Assembly (NCBI GenBank): GCA_051745535.1 | Contig: JBNJED010000036.1 | Span: 1 to 13,273, forward strand | Direction of reading: 5' to 3' | DNA from: Thiohalospira sp051745535 | Lineage (GTDB): Bacteria; Pseudomonadota; Gammaproteobacteria; Thiohalospirales; Thiohalospiraceae | Length of the DNA stretch: 13,273 nt | In this document: positions 1-6,734 of the stretch, piece after piece | Layout of the letters: each line of letters begins with the position of its first letter | Numbering within the stretch: position 1 is the first letter of the stretch | Made by a program: the position numbers and the translations under genes | The notes under the pieces: model-generated | What the model was told of the DNA's origin: nothing | The model's input: the letters and a program-made list of their open reading frames with translations, nothing else | Database searches by the model: none

Positions 1-734
1 TCCATCTGCTCGATGCTGGTGTGGCGGACGTCCTTGCCGCGGACCAGGTAGATGACGTACTCGCAGATGTTACGGGCGTGGTCGCCGATGCGCTCCAGGG
101 AGCGGGCGGCCCACATGATGTCCAGGGAACGGGTGATCTGGCGCGCATCCTCCATCATGAAGGTGATGAGCTGGCGCATGATCCCCTCGTACTCCTTGTC
201 CACCTTGGCGTCGTCCCGGGCGGTGGCAACGGCCTGGTCCACGTCCAGCCGCGCCAGGGCATCCAGGGCGGAGTGGACCATGTTGCGGACGTGCTCCCCC
301 TGGCTCTGGATGGCGCTGAAGGTGGCGCGGCTGCCGTCCAGATCGGCCAGGTGGACGGCCAGGTGGCCGATCTTCTCCGCCTCGTCGCCGATGCGCTCGA
401 GGTCGGTTATGGTCTTGATGATGGTGACGATGAGCCGCAGGTCGCCGGCCGCCGGCTGGCGGCGGGCGAGGATGTGGCTGCACTCCTCGTCGATGGCGAC
501 CTCCAGGGCGTTGACCTTGTAGTCGTTGGTGGTCACCAGCTCGGCCATGCGGTGGTCGCCCTCCACCAGGGCGGTCACCGCATCCTGGAGCTGCTGCTCC
601 ACCAGTCCGCCCATGGTCAGGACCTTGTTGCGCACATCCTCCAGCTCGGTGTTGAACTGCTGGGAGATGTGGTGGCCCAGATCCATGGACTCGCCGCGGC
701 CGTTGTCGCTCTGGGGGGTGTCCGTCTCGCTCAT
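1..734 (-). CDS. phoU: Phosphate signalling regulator PhoU (3' end cut by window edge)
   Basis: PhoU is a cytoplasmic negative regulator that links the Pst transporter to PhoR, keeping PhoR from activating PhoB when phosphate is plentiful. The visible 244 codons show two PhoU helical repeats, each with the family's acidic metal-binding motif: ERIGDEAEKI at residues 113-122 and ERIGDHARNI at 214-223. The N-terminus (HHISQQFN, MGGLVEQQL) matches enterobacterial PhoU closely. E. coli PhoU is about 241 residues, so only a few C-terminal residues and the stop are missing. The start ATG at 734 has AGGA upstream at good spacing; an alternative ATG at 686 would match the E. coli start better but has a poorer ribosome site. 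It lies 31 bp after pstB with no promoter or Pho box seen, so it is probably the last gene of the pstCAB-phoU transcript. Identity is near certain; the exact start is less so. Confidence 0.96.
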   Translation of the reverse strand, partial: MSETDTPQSDNGRGESMDLGHHISQQFNTELEDVRNKVLTMGGLVEQQLQDAVTALVEGDHRMAELVTTNDYKVNALEVAIDEECSHILARRQPAAGDLRLIVTIIKTITDLERIGDEAEKIGHLAVHLADLDGSRATFSAIQSQGEHVRNMVHSALDALARLDVDQAVATARDDAKVDKEYEGIMRQLITFMMEDARQITRSLDIMWAARSLERIGDHARNICEYVIYLVRGKDVRHTSIEQM

Positions 735-765
735 CTCGGATTCCTGTCTCGTTCGCTGAATGCCC

Positions 766-1599
766 TCAGCCGTAGCGGCCGGTGATGTAGTCCTCGGTCT
801 GCTTCTGCGAGGGATTGGTGAACAGGGTATTGGTGTCGGCGAACTCGATGAGCTCGCCCATGTACATGAAGGCAGTATAGTCAGAGACCCGGGCCGCCTG
901 CTGCATGTTGTGGGTGACGATGACGATGGTGAAGCGGTCCTTGAGCTCGTAGATGAGCTCCTCCAGCTTGAGCGTGGAGATGGGGTCCAGCGCCGAGGCC
1001 GGCTCGTCCAGCAGCAGGACCTCCGGCTCCACCGCGATGGCCCGGGCGATGACCAGCCGCTGCTGCTGGCCGCCGGAGAGCCCCAGGGCGTTGGCGCTGA
1101 GCCGGTCCTTGACCTCGTCCCAGAGGGCGGCGCCGCGCAGGGCGTGCTCCACCGCCTCGTCCAGGCGGCGCCGATCCTTCACCCCCTGGATCCGCAGCCC
1201 GTAGGCGACGTTCTCGTAGATGCTCTTGGGGAAGGGGTTGGGCTTCTGGAAGACCATCCCGATGCGCTGGCGCAGATGGGGGACGTTCACCGACTTGTCG
1301 TAGATGTTCTCGTCGTGCAGGCGGATGTCGCCGGTGATGCGCACGGTGTCGATGAGGTCGTTCATACGGTTGAAGCAGCGCAGCAGGGTCGACTTGCCGC
1401 AGCCGCTGGGCCCGATGAAGGCGGTGACCCGCTTCTCCGGGATGCGCATGTTCACGCCCTTCAGCGCCTGGTCCTCGCCGTAGTAGAGGCTCAGGTCGTT
1501 GACCTTCAGGGCGATCTGCTCCCGGCTCAGGTCGAGGTCGCGTTGGTCCTCGTTGAGGCCGGCGATCTGGATGTCGGGGGTGCTCGCGTTCTCGCTCAT
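766..1599 (-). CDS. pstB: Phosphate ABC transporter ATP-binding protein PstB
   Basis: PstB is the cytoplasmic ATPase that drives phosphate import through PstC/PstA. All ABC hallmarks are visible in the 277 residues: Walker A GPSGCGKST (63-71), Q-loop glutamine in VFQKPNPFP (about 118), signature LSGGQQQR (174-181), Walker B VLLLDEP (194-200) and the H-loop histidine at 230. The motif NPFPKSIYENVAYGLRIQG (121-139) is typical of PstB within the ABC family. About 30 residues precede the ABC core, an extension also found in Pseudomonas-type PstB compared with the shorter E. coli protein. The ATG at 1599 begins 13 bp after the pstA stop, with only a weak GGG-rich ribosome site, so translation may be coupled to pstA. 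It sits in the order pstC-pstA-pstB-phoU on one strand. I see no missing residue. Confidence 0.98.
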   Translation of the reverse strand: MSENASTPDIQIAGLNEDQRDLDLSREQIALKVNDLSLYYGEDQALKGVNMRIPEKRVTAFIGPSGCGKSTLLRCFNRMNDLIDTVRITGDIRLHDENIYDKSVNVPHLRQRIGMVFQKPNPFPKSIYENVAYGLRIQGVKDRRRLDEAVEHALRGAALWDEVKDRLSANALGLSGGQQQRLVIARAIAVEPEVLLLDEPASALDPISTLKLEELIYELKDRFTIVIVTHNMQQAARVSDYTAFMYMGELIEFADTNTLFTNPSQKQTEDYITGRYG

Positions 1600-1612
1600 G
1601 GTGTCGGCCCGT

Positions 1613-3268
1613 TCAGGATTCCAGGTTGCGGTACTTCTCGCGCAGGCGGTTGCGGATGCCGATGGCGACGAGGTTCAGCGCCACGATGATGATGATGAGC
1701 AGCAGCGCCGTGGCGTAGACCAGCGGCCGGGCCGCCTCCACGTTGGGGCTCTGGAAGCCCACGTCATAGATGTGGAAGCCCAGGTGCATGAACTTCCGCT
1801 CCAGGTGGAGGAAGGGGAAGTTGCCGTCCAGGGGCAGCGATGGCGCCAGCTTGACCACCCCCACCAGCATCAGCGGCGCGACCTCGCCGGCGGCGCGGGC
1901 GACGGCGAGGATCAGGCCGGTCATCATGGCGGGACTCGCCATGGGAAGAACGGTCCGCCACAGGGTCTCGGCCTTGGTCGCCCCCAGGGCGAGGCTGCCC
2001 TCGCGCACCGAGCGCGGCACCCGGGCCAGCCCCTCCTCGGTGGCGACGATGACCACCGGCAGGGTCAGCAGGGCCAGGGTCAGGGAGGCCCAGAGCAGCC
2101 CCGGCGTGCCGAAGGTGGGCGAGGGCAGCGCCTCGGGGTAGAAGACCTGGTCGATGGTGCCGCCGATCATGTAGACGAAGAAGCCCAGGCCGAAGACGCC
2201 ATAGACGATGGAGGGCACCCCGGCGAGGTTGTTCACGGCGATGCGGATAATCCGGATCACCGGCCCCTGATGGGCATACTCTCGGATGTAGATGGCGGCG
2301 ATGATGCCGAACGGGGTCACGAAGACCGACATCAGCAGGACCATGACCACGGTGCCGAAGATGGCGGGGAAGATCCCGCCCTCGGTGTTCGCCTCCCGCG
2401 GCTCCTCGGAGACGAAGTCCCAGAGCATGGTCAGGTAGTGGCCGGCGGCGTCGGTCCAGCCCATCTCGTTGGGGTAGTGGACGCGGACGATGTTGGCCAG
2501 CGGTACGTCCACCGTCCGGCCATCCATGATCTCGGCAGTAAGGCTGTCCCGTCCGGCCCGCTCCTTGAGCTCGTTGAGCTCGGCGCGTAGATCGGCGAAC
2601 TCGGCCTCCAGCGCCTCGCGCTCCTCGCGGATGGCGCTCAGGGCGTCCTCGTCGGCCTCGCCACGCAGTTCCAGCCCGCGACGGTCCAGGCGGAGCTGGT
2701 CGAGTTGGTAGTTGATGTCCGCCATGCGGCTGGACTCGATCTCGTCGATGCGTTCGGCCAGCTCCCGTGCCCGCTCCAGCCGATCCATGAGGGCGGCCCG
2801 GGCTTCATCCCCCTCCGCGATCACCTCGTCACCCTCGCGGACGGTCTTCAGACGGCCGATGAAGTCGCCCCACTCACGGCGCTCCAGGACCATGAGGTCC
2901 TCGGGGGTGGAGATATCCGACAGCCGGTGGGCGAGGATGGGCCGGAAGTCCATGCCCAGGGCCTGGCGATTGCCGGTCTGCACCGTGTAGCGGGTGTAGA
3001 GTTCCTCGGTCTCCTCGACCGGTACGCCGCTGTCCTGCAGGCGGACCCCGGCGATCTGTTCGCTGTCGGTGATGGTGCCGATGAGGCGATAGGGCTCGCC
3101 GTTGGGCGGGTCATACTCCGCCTCGATGACCTGCGCCGGCCAGAAGTGGGCCAGGCCGTTGACGGCGATGAGCAGGATGAGCGCCACCACCGCGATGACG
3201 CTGGCACTCACCGCCGCGGCGTTGAGCCAGATCCAGGGGCGTCCGCTGCGGAACCAGTCGCGAATCAT
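1613..3268 (-). CDS. pstA: Phosphate ABC transporter permease PstA, long form with periplasmic coiled coil
   Basis: PstA is one of the two inner-membrane permeases of the phosphate importer. At 551 residues it is far longer than E. coli PstA (about 296). The membrane core starts near residue 298 and has the cytoplasmic EAA loop that docks PstB (EEGLARVPRSVREGSLALGA, 411-430) and the RAAGE motif (458-462). A first membrane helix lies at about 15-38. Between the two, residues 44-296 form an inserted, probably periplasmic domain; residues 155-238 are rich in heptad-like Leu/Glu/Arg and look like a long coiled coil. The N-terminal region corresponds to what I know as DUF3333, found in Pseudomonas-type PstA; its function is not known. 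The ATG overlaps the pstC stop (ATGA, 3265-3268) and lacks a clear Shine-Dalgarno, so translation is probably coupled to pstC. Confidence 0.96.
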   Translation of the reverse strand: MIRDWFRSGRPWIWLNAAAVSASVIAVVALILLIAVNGLAHFWPAQVIEAEYDPPNGEPYRLIGTITDSEQIAGVRLQDSGVPVEETEELYTRYTVQTGNRQALGMDFRPILAHRLSDISTPEDLMVLERREWGDFIGRLKTVREGDEVIAEGDEARAALMDRLERARELAERIDEIESSRMADINYQLDQLRLDRRGLELRGEADEDALSAIREEREALEAEFADLRAELNELKERAGRDSLTAEIMDGRTVDVPLANIVRVHYPNEMGWTDAAGHYLTMLWDFVSEEPREANTEGGIFPAIFGTVVMVLLMSVFVTPFGIIAAIYIREYAHQGPVIRIIRIAVNNLAGVPSIVYGVFGLGFFVYMIGGTIDQVFYPEALPSPTFGTPGLLWASLTLALLTLPVVIVATEEGLARVPRSVREGSLALGATKAETLWRTVLPMASPAMMTGLILAVARAAGEVAPLMLVGVVKLAPSLPLDGNFPFLHLERKFMHLGFHIYDVGFQSPNVEAARPLVYATALLLIIIIVALNLVAIGIRNRLREKYRNLES

Positions 3269-5508
3269 AGGGAGCTGTACTTCTTGCGCAGACGCTGGCG
3301 GACCACCTCGGCCAGCGTGTTGACGAGGAAGGTGAAGGCGAACAGCACCAGAGCGGCGAGGAAGAGCACCCGGTAGTGGGTGCTGCCCACGGCCGACTCC
3401 GGCATCTCCACCGCGATGTTGGCGGCCAGGGTGCGCATGCCGGTGAACAGGCTCATGTCCATCACCGGCGTGTTCCCGGTGGCCATGAGGACGATCATGG
3501 TCTCACCCACGGCGCGGCCGAGGCCGATCATCACCGCGGAGAAGATCCCCGGGCTGGCGGTGAGCAGGACCACCCGGAGCAGGGTCTGCCACGGCGTGGC
3601 GCCCATCGCCAGGGAGCCGTTGGTGAGATGGCGCGGCACCCCGAAGATGGCGTCCTCGGCGATGGAGAAGATGGTCGGGATCACGGCGAAGCCCATGGCC
3701 AGGCCGATGACGATGGAGTTGCGCTGGTCGTAGTCGATCCCCATCTCGTAGGTGAGCCACAGCGGCAGGTCGCCCTTGAAGAGCGCCAGCTCCAGCACCG
3801 GGCCGACCTGGAAGGCGAGCCAGCCGGCCGCGATTATGACCGGGAAGAGCAGTGCCGCCTCCCAGCCGTCGGGGATCGACTCGCGCAGATGGCGGGGCAG
3901 GCCCTGCCAGCCGAGGGCGGCCAGGACTACCACTGGCGGCAGCGCGAGGAAGAGCAGCAGCACCGAGGTCAGGTGGCGCTCGATGATGGGCGCCAGCCAA
4001 AGCCCGGCCAGAAAGCCAATGATGACGGTGGGCAGCGCCTCCATGATCTCGATGGTCGGCTTGACCATGGAGCGCATGCGCCGGTTCATGAACTGGGCGG
4101 TGAAGATGGCCCCCATGATGGCCAGCGGAACGGCGACGATCATGGCGTAGAAGGCCGCCTTGAGGGTGCCGAAGGAGATGGGCACCAGGGAGAGCTTGGG
4201 CTCGAAATCGTCGCTGGCGGAGGTGGACTGCCAGATGTAGCGCGGCTCGTCGTACCCCTCGTACCAGACCTTGCCCCAGAGCGCCGACATGGAGACCTCG
4301 GGATGGGGATTGTCCATGTGCCAGTAGCGCAGCGTCCCCTCGGCCGACCGGGTCAGGGCGGCGTTCGCCCGGGGGGCGACGGTGATCCGGTTCACCGGGG
4401 AGCCGGCCACCTCCTTCTGGAGGAGCTGCTGGTGGGCGGTGGCGTGGAAGAGGCCGATCTGCCCGCTGGCATCCGAGGCCATGAAGCCCTTGCGCGCGTG
4501 TTCCGGGGCGATGGCGAGGATGGCGTCCATGTCGGTCTCGAAGCGCCGGATCTCCCGGAGCGTCCGGTGGCCGTCGCCGTCCTCGTCGCGCACGGCGAAC
4601 CACTGGCCGATATTGCCGTCGCTGTCGCCGACCAGCAGGGAGTCGCCGCCGGCTAAGAGCTCAAGGGCCGTGATGTCGGCGCCGTTCGGGGTCATCTGCG
4701 GGAGGTACTGGGCGAGTTCGGCCTCCGGTCCGTCCAGCTCGTAGAAGGAGAGCGCCCCGCCGGGGTGGGTGATGTAGAGCCGGTCGCGGTCGCCGCCCAC
4801 CCGGACGTCCTGGATGAGACCGCGGACGCCGTCGACGGTCTGGCCCGAGCGGGTGACCTCCTCCTCCCCGGTCATGAAGTTGGTATCCACCTCGAACCGG
4901 CTCACCTCCATCCGCCCATCGGTGCCGGCAGCGGCGATGGTATGGCCGTCCTCACCGCTCTGGAACGAGAGGTTCTGGATGGCGGCACCGCTCTCCAGGG
5001 CGGTAATGGGCTCCTCCCCCATGGGGTACTCCAGCTCCGGCGTGATCCGCCGCTGGCCGTCCGGGTAGTCCACCTCGTAGGCGTGGCGGACCACGATCAC
5101 CTCGCCGTTGGAGAGGCCCCAGGCGACCATCCGGGAGTCGGGGGAGGCGGCGCTGAAGCTGGTGACCTCCACACCCTCGGGGAGGTCGATGTGGTCCCGC
5201 TTCACCGTCCGGCCATCGGCGGTGCGGAAGAAGGTGATGTCGCCGGTGGTGGAGAAGCGCACACCCACCTCGGTGTACTCCTCCAGGGCCAGGTGGGCCG
5301 GCTCGCCGGGTGCGGCCACCGGGACCTCCTCCCCGGCGGTGAGATCGGCGTTGCCGAAGAGCGGCAGTACCACCCAGAGGAGATAGAAGAAGATCAGGAT
5401 CAGGGCGACGATGACACTGATCCCGCCAGCGGCTACGCCGTAACGGGCGAGATGGTCCTTGGCGGAGCGCCAGCGATCGCGAGTGGAGTCGAGTCGGGAA
5501 CGGGCCAT
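3265..5508 (-). CDS. pstC: Phosphate ABC transporter permease PstC, long form with propeller-like periplasmic domain
   Basis: PstC is the partner permease of PstA. From the ATG at 5508 the protein is 747 residues, against about 319 in E. coli. There is one membrane helix at about 26-50, a large inserted periplasmic region (52-446), then the permease core (447-747) with the EAA loop (about 618-650, GVPRHLTNGSLAMGA) and the motif GRAVGET (664-670). The insert reads as seven repeats of roughly 27-30 residues ending in patterns like DGNIGQWF or EGTLRYWH, that is, a WD40/YVTN-like beta-propeller. A further hydrophilic stretch (about 535-550) interrupts the core. The frame stays open upstream to 5616, with other ATGs at 5556 and 5616, but those overlap or precede the proposed -10 box and lack a ribosome site. 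GAGG stands only 2 nt before the chosen ATG, so the site is imperfect. Long PstC is known in Pseudomonas-type bacteria; the role of the insert is not established. Confidence 0.95.
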   Translation of the reverse strand: MARSRLDSTRDRWRSAKDHLARYGVAAGGISVIVALILIFFYLLWVVLPLFGNADLTAGEEVPVAAPGEPAHLALEEYTEVGVRFSTTGDITFFRTADGRTVKRDHIDLPEGVEVTSFSAASPDSRMVAWGLSNGEVIVVRHAYEVDYPDGQRRITPELEYPMGEEPITALESGAAIQNLSFQSGEDGHTIAAAGTDGRMEVSRFEVDTNFMTGEEEVTRSGQTVDGVRGLIQDVRVGGDRDRLYITHPGGALSFYELDGPEAELAQYLPQMTPNGADITALELLAGGDSLLVGDSDGNIGQWFAVRDEDGDGHRTLREIRRFETDMDAILAIAPEHARKGFMASDASGQIGLFHATAHQQLLQKEVAGSPVNRITVAPRANAALTRSAEGTLRYWHMDNPHPEVSMSALWGKVWYEGYDEPRYIWQSTSASDDFEPKLSLVPISFGTLKAAFYAMIVAVPLAIMGAIFTAQFMNRRMRSMVKPTIEIMEALPTVIIGFLAGLWLAPIIERHLTSVLLLFLALPPVVVLAALGWQGLPRHLRESIPDGWEAALLFPVIIAAGWLAFQVGPVLELALFKGDLPLWLTYEMGIDYDQRNSIVIGLAMGFAVIPTIFSIAEDAIFGVPRHLTNGSLAMGATPWQTLLRVVLLTASPGIFSAVMIGLGRAVGETMIVLMATGNTPVMDMSLFTGMRTLAANIAVEMPESAVGSTHYRVLFLAALVLFAFTFLVNTLAEVVRQRLRKKYSSL

Positions 5509-5554
5509 GGCCTCAGGGTATCGCGGATGGGGGTGCCGGGGCGACGGATGGGCC

Positions 5555-5560
5555 ATGCTA
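5555..5560 (-). promoter_or_regulatory. Candidate -10 element for pstC
   Basis: TAGCAT on the minus strand (4 of 6 with TATAAT), 10 bp after the Pho box. No -35 is expected because PhoB-bound boxes take that place. Its position excludes the upstream pstC start codons at 5556 and 5616. Confidence 0.6.
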
Positions 5561-5563
5561 GCC

Positions 5564-5577
5564 CTGTCATATGACAG
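5564..5577. repeat. Perfect 14-bp palindrome CTGTCATATGACAG
   Basis: The palindrome is made of the second half-site of the pstC Pho box and an inverted copy of it. Thus a third CTGTCAT sits on the opposite strand in the spacer between box and -10. It may be an extra PhoB contact or chance; see findings. Confidence 0.85.
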
Positions 5578-5588
5578 GAATGTTACAA
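5571..5588 (-). promoter_or_regulatory. Candidate Pho box of the pstC promoter
   Basis: Read on the minus strand, this is TTGTAAC ATTC CTGTCAT: two 7-bp direct half-sites 4 bp apart, as in the known PhoB box (CTGTCAT AWAW CTGTCAY). The second half-site is a perfect match. Exactly 10 bp further on lies TAGCAT (5555-5560), a plausible -10, the same spacing as in E. coli phoA. Transcription would start near 5548, giving a leader of about 40 nt before pstC. Confidence 0.8.
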
Positions 5589-5623
5589 GCAGCGGACGCC
5601 GAAGGCGACCACCCATACAGAAA

Positions 5624-5649
5624 CGCCCGCCCCGGAACCGGGGCGGGCG
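5624..5649 (-). terminator. Rho-independent terminator / attenuator after pstS
   Basis: A perfect inverted repeat with 12-bp arms (CGCCCGCCCCGG / CCGGGGCGGGCG) around a 2-nt centre, in practice a 10-bp GC stem with a small loop. On the minus strand it is followed by GTTTCTG, a short T run. It starts 24 bp past the pstS stop. It should end most pstS transcripts and let some run into pstC; no T run follows on the plus strand. Confidence 0.8.
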
Positions 5650-5673
5650 CCAGTCACCGGCGGCCGGGGCGGG

Positions 5674-6639
5674 TTACTCGAGCTTCTTCAGCTCCTTCTC
5701 GGCCACGGCGTTGGGCACCGGGACGTAGCCGTCCTTGTTCACCACCTCCTGGCCCTCGCGGGAGAGGATGAGCTTGATGAACTCCCGGGTCTTGGGGTCC
5801 ACCGGCTCGTTGGGCTTCTTGTTTACGTAGACGTAGAGGAAGCGCGCCAGCGGGTACTCGCCGCTGAGGACGTGCTCGGTGTCGGCGGGGATGTACTCCT
5901 CGCCCTCCTCCTCGGCAATGGGCACGGTCTTCACGCCGGAGGTCTTGTAACCGATGCCGGAGTAGCCGATGGCGCTGTTGGAGGCGGTCACCGACTGGAC
6001 CACGGAGGCGGAGCCGGGCTGCTCGTTGACGCCGTTGCGGAAGTCGCCGTCGCACAGGGCGTTCTTCTTGAAGTAGCCGTAGGTGCCGGAGACGGAGTTG
6101 CGGCCGTAGAGCTGGATGCTGCGGTTGGCCCAGCCCCCCTCGAGACCGAGCTGGCCCCAGCGGGTAATGTCCTCGTCCCCGCCACAGCTGCGGGTGGAGG
6201 AGAAGATGGCGTCCACCTCGGGGATGGTCAGCCCCTCGATGGGGTTGTCCTGGTTGACGAAGACCGCCAGGGCGTCGATGGCCACGCGGATACGCGTGGG
6301 CTTGTAGCCGTGCTCCTCCTCGAAGGCGCGCAGCTCCTCGGGCTTCATCTTCCGGCTCATGGGGCCGAGGTTGGAGGTCCCCTCGGTGAGCGCCGGTGGG
6401 GCGGTGGAGGAGCCGGCCGCCTGGATCTGCACGTTGACGTTGGGATACTCCTCCTTGTAGTGCTCCGCCCAGAGGGTCATGAGGTTGGCCAGGGTGTCGG
6501 AGCCGACGCTGGAGATGTTCCCGGAGACGCCGCTGGCGGATTCGTACTCGGGGAGGTCGGGGTCGACGTCGGCGGCAGCGGCCGTGCCGGTGAAGCCGGC
6601 GGCCAGGCCGAGGGTCAGGACGAGCTGCTTGAGTCGCAT
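5674..6639 (-). CDS. pstS: Periplasmic phosphate-binding protein PstS
   Basis: PstS binds phosphate in the periplasm and delivers it to PstC/PstA. The 321-residue product starts with a clear signal peptide (MRLKQLVLTLGLAAGFTGTAAAA), with cleavage likely near residue 23. Phosphate-contacting segments of the family are visible: VGSDTL (45-50), AAGSSTA (74-80) and GRNSVSGTYGYF (179-190). Two cysteines (152 and 196) could form a disulfide after export. The frame is open further upstream, but the ATG at 6639 is chosen because the signal peptide begins there and AGGAG lies 7 nt before it; upstream ATGs overlap or precede the promoter or lack a signal sequence. The mature protein is acidic, mildly in line with a salt-tolerant host. 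A Pho promoter precedes it and a strong hairpin follows, so it can be expressed above the channel genes. The length fits the Pseudomonas-type PstS (about 320). Confidence 0.97.
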   Translation of the reverse strand: MRLKQLVLTLGLAAGFTGTAAAADVDPDLPEYESASGVSGNISSVGSDTLANLMTLWAEHYKEEYPNVNVQIQAAGSSTAPPALTEGTSNLGPMSRKMKPEELRAFEEEHGYKPTRIRVAIDALAVFVNQDNPIEGLTIPEVDAIFSSTRSCGGDEDITRWGQLGLEGGWANRSIQLYGRNSVSGTYGYFKKNALCDGDFRNGVNEQPGSASVVQSVTASNSAIGYSGIGYKTSGVKTVPIAEEEGEEYIPADTEHVLSGEYPLARFLYVYVNKKPNEPVDPKTREFIKLILSREGQEVVNKDGYVPVPNAVAEKELKKLE

Positions 6640-6642
6640 GGT

Positions 6643-6663
6643 GTCACTCCTGCATTCCTGCAT
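6643..6663 (-). promoter_or_regulatory. pstS ribosome binding site with a duplicated ATGCAGGA motif
   Basis: On the minus strand the leader reads ATGCAGGA ATGCAGGA GTGAC before ACC-ATG. It is a tandem 8-bp repeat carrying two AGGA cores, and the second one (AGGAG, 6647-6651) is 7 nt from the start codon. This decides the start at 6639. The first ATG of the repeat (6663) is in frame with pstS but would add 8 polar residues before the signal peptide. Confidence 0.7.
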
Positions 6664-6700
6664 GGTGGTCTGAGGGTCCGGCACGGGGCCGTAGGAGGCC

Positions 6701-6706
6701 ATCCTA
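6701..6706 (-). promoter_or_regulatory. Candidate -10 element for pstS
   Basis: TAGGAT on the minus strand, 4 of 6 with TATAAT, lies exactly 10 bp after the Pho box at 6717-6734. Transcription would start near 6694, with a leader of about 55 nt. Confidence 0.6.
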
Positions 6707-6734
6707 TGACGGGGGCGTTACGTTTTTGTTACAA
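6706..6734 (-). promoter_or_regulatory. Candidate Pho box array of the pstS promoter, overlapping the end of phoR
   Basis: Minus strand: TTGTAAC AAAA ACGTAAC GCCC CCGTCAT, three 7-bp PhoB-like half-sites at an 11-bp period, which is one DNA turn. The first two (6717-6734) form the standard 18-bp box with an A-tract spacer. The third runs into the -10. The array covers the phoR stop codon (6718-6720) and its last codons, so it is coding and regulatory at once. Confidence 0.85.

Noticed and set aside
1..734. Possibility that phoU (left edge) and dnaG (right edge) are broken genes because no stop is present.
   Set aside because: Both frames are intact up to the edge of the window and match family length there; they are simply cut by the window.
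735..765. A promoter or Pho box between pstB and phoU.
   Set aside because: Only 31 bp, no TGTCA/TGTAAC pair and no -10-like hexamer at the right distance.
3376..4656. A 426-codon open frame on the plus strand inside pstC, and similar long plus-strand frames over pstA, pstB, pstS, phoR.
   Set aside because: All are shadows of well-identified minus-strand genes, rich in His/Gly/Asp/Gln from codon mirroring, without motifs or ribosome sites.
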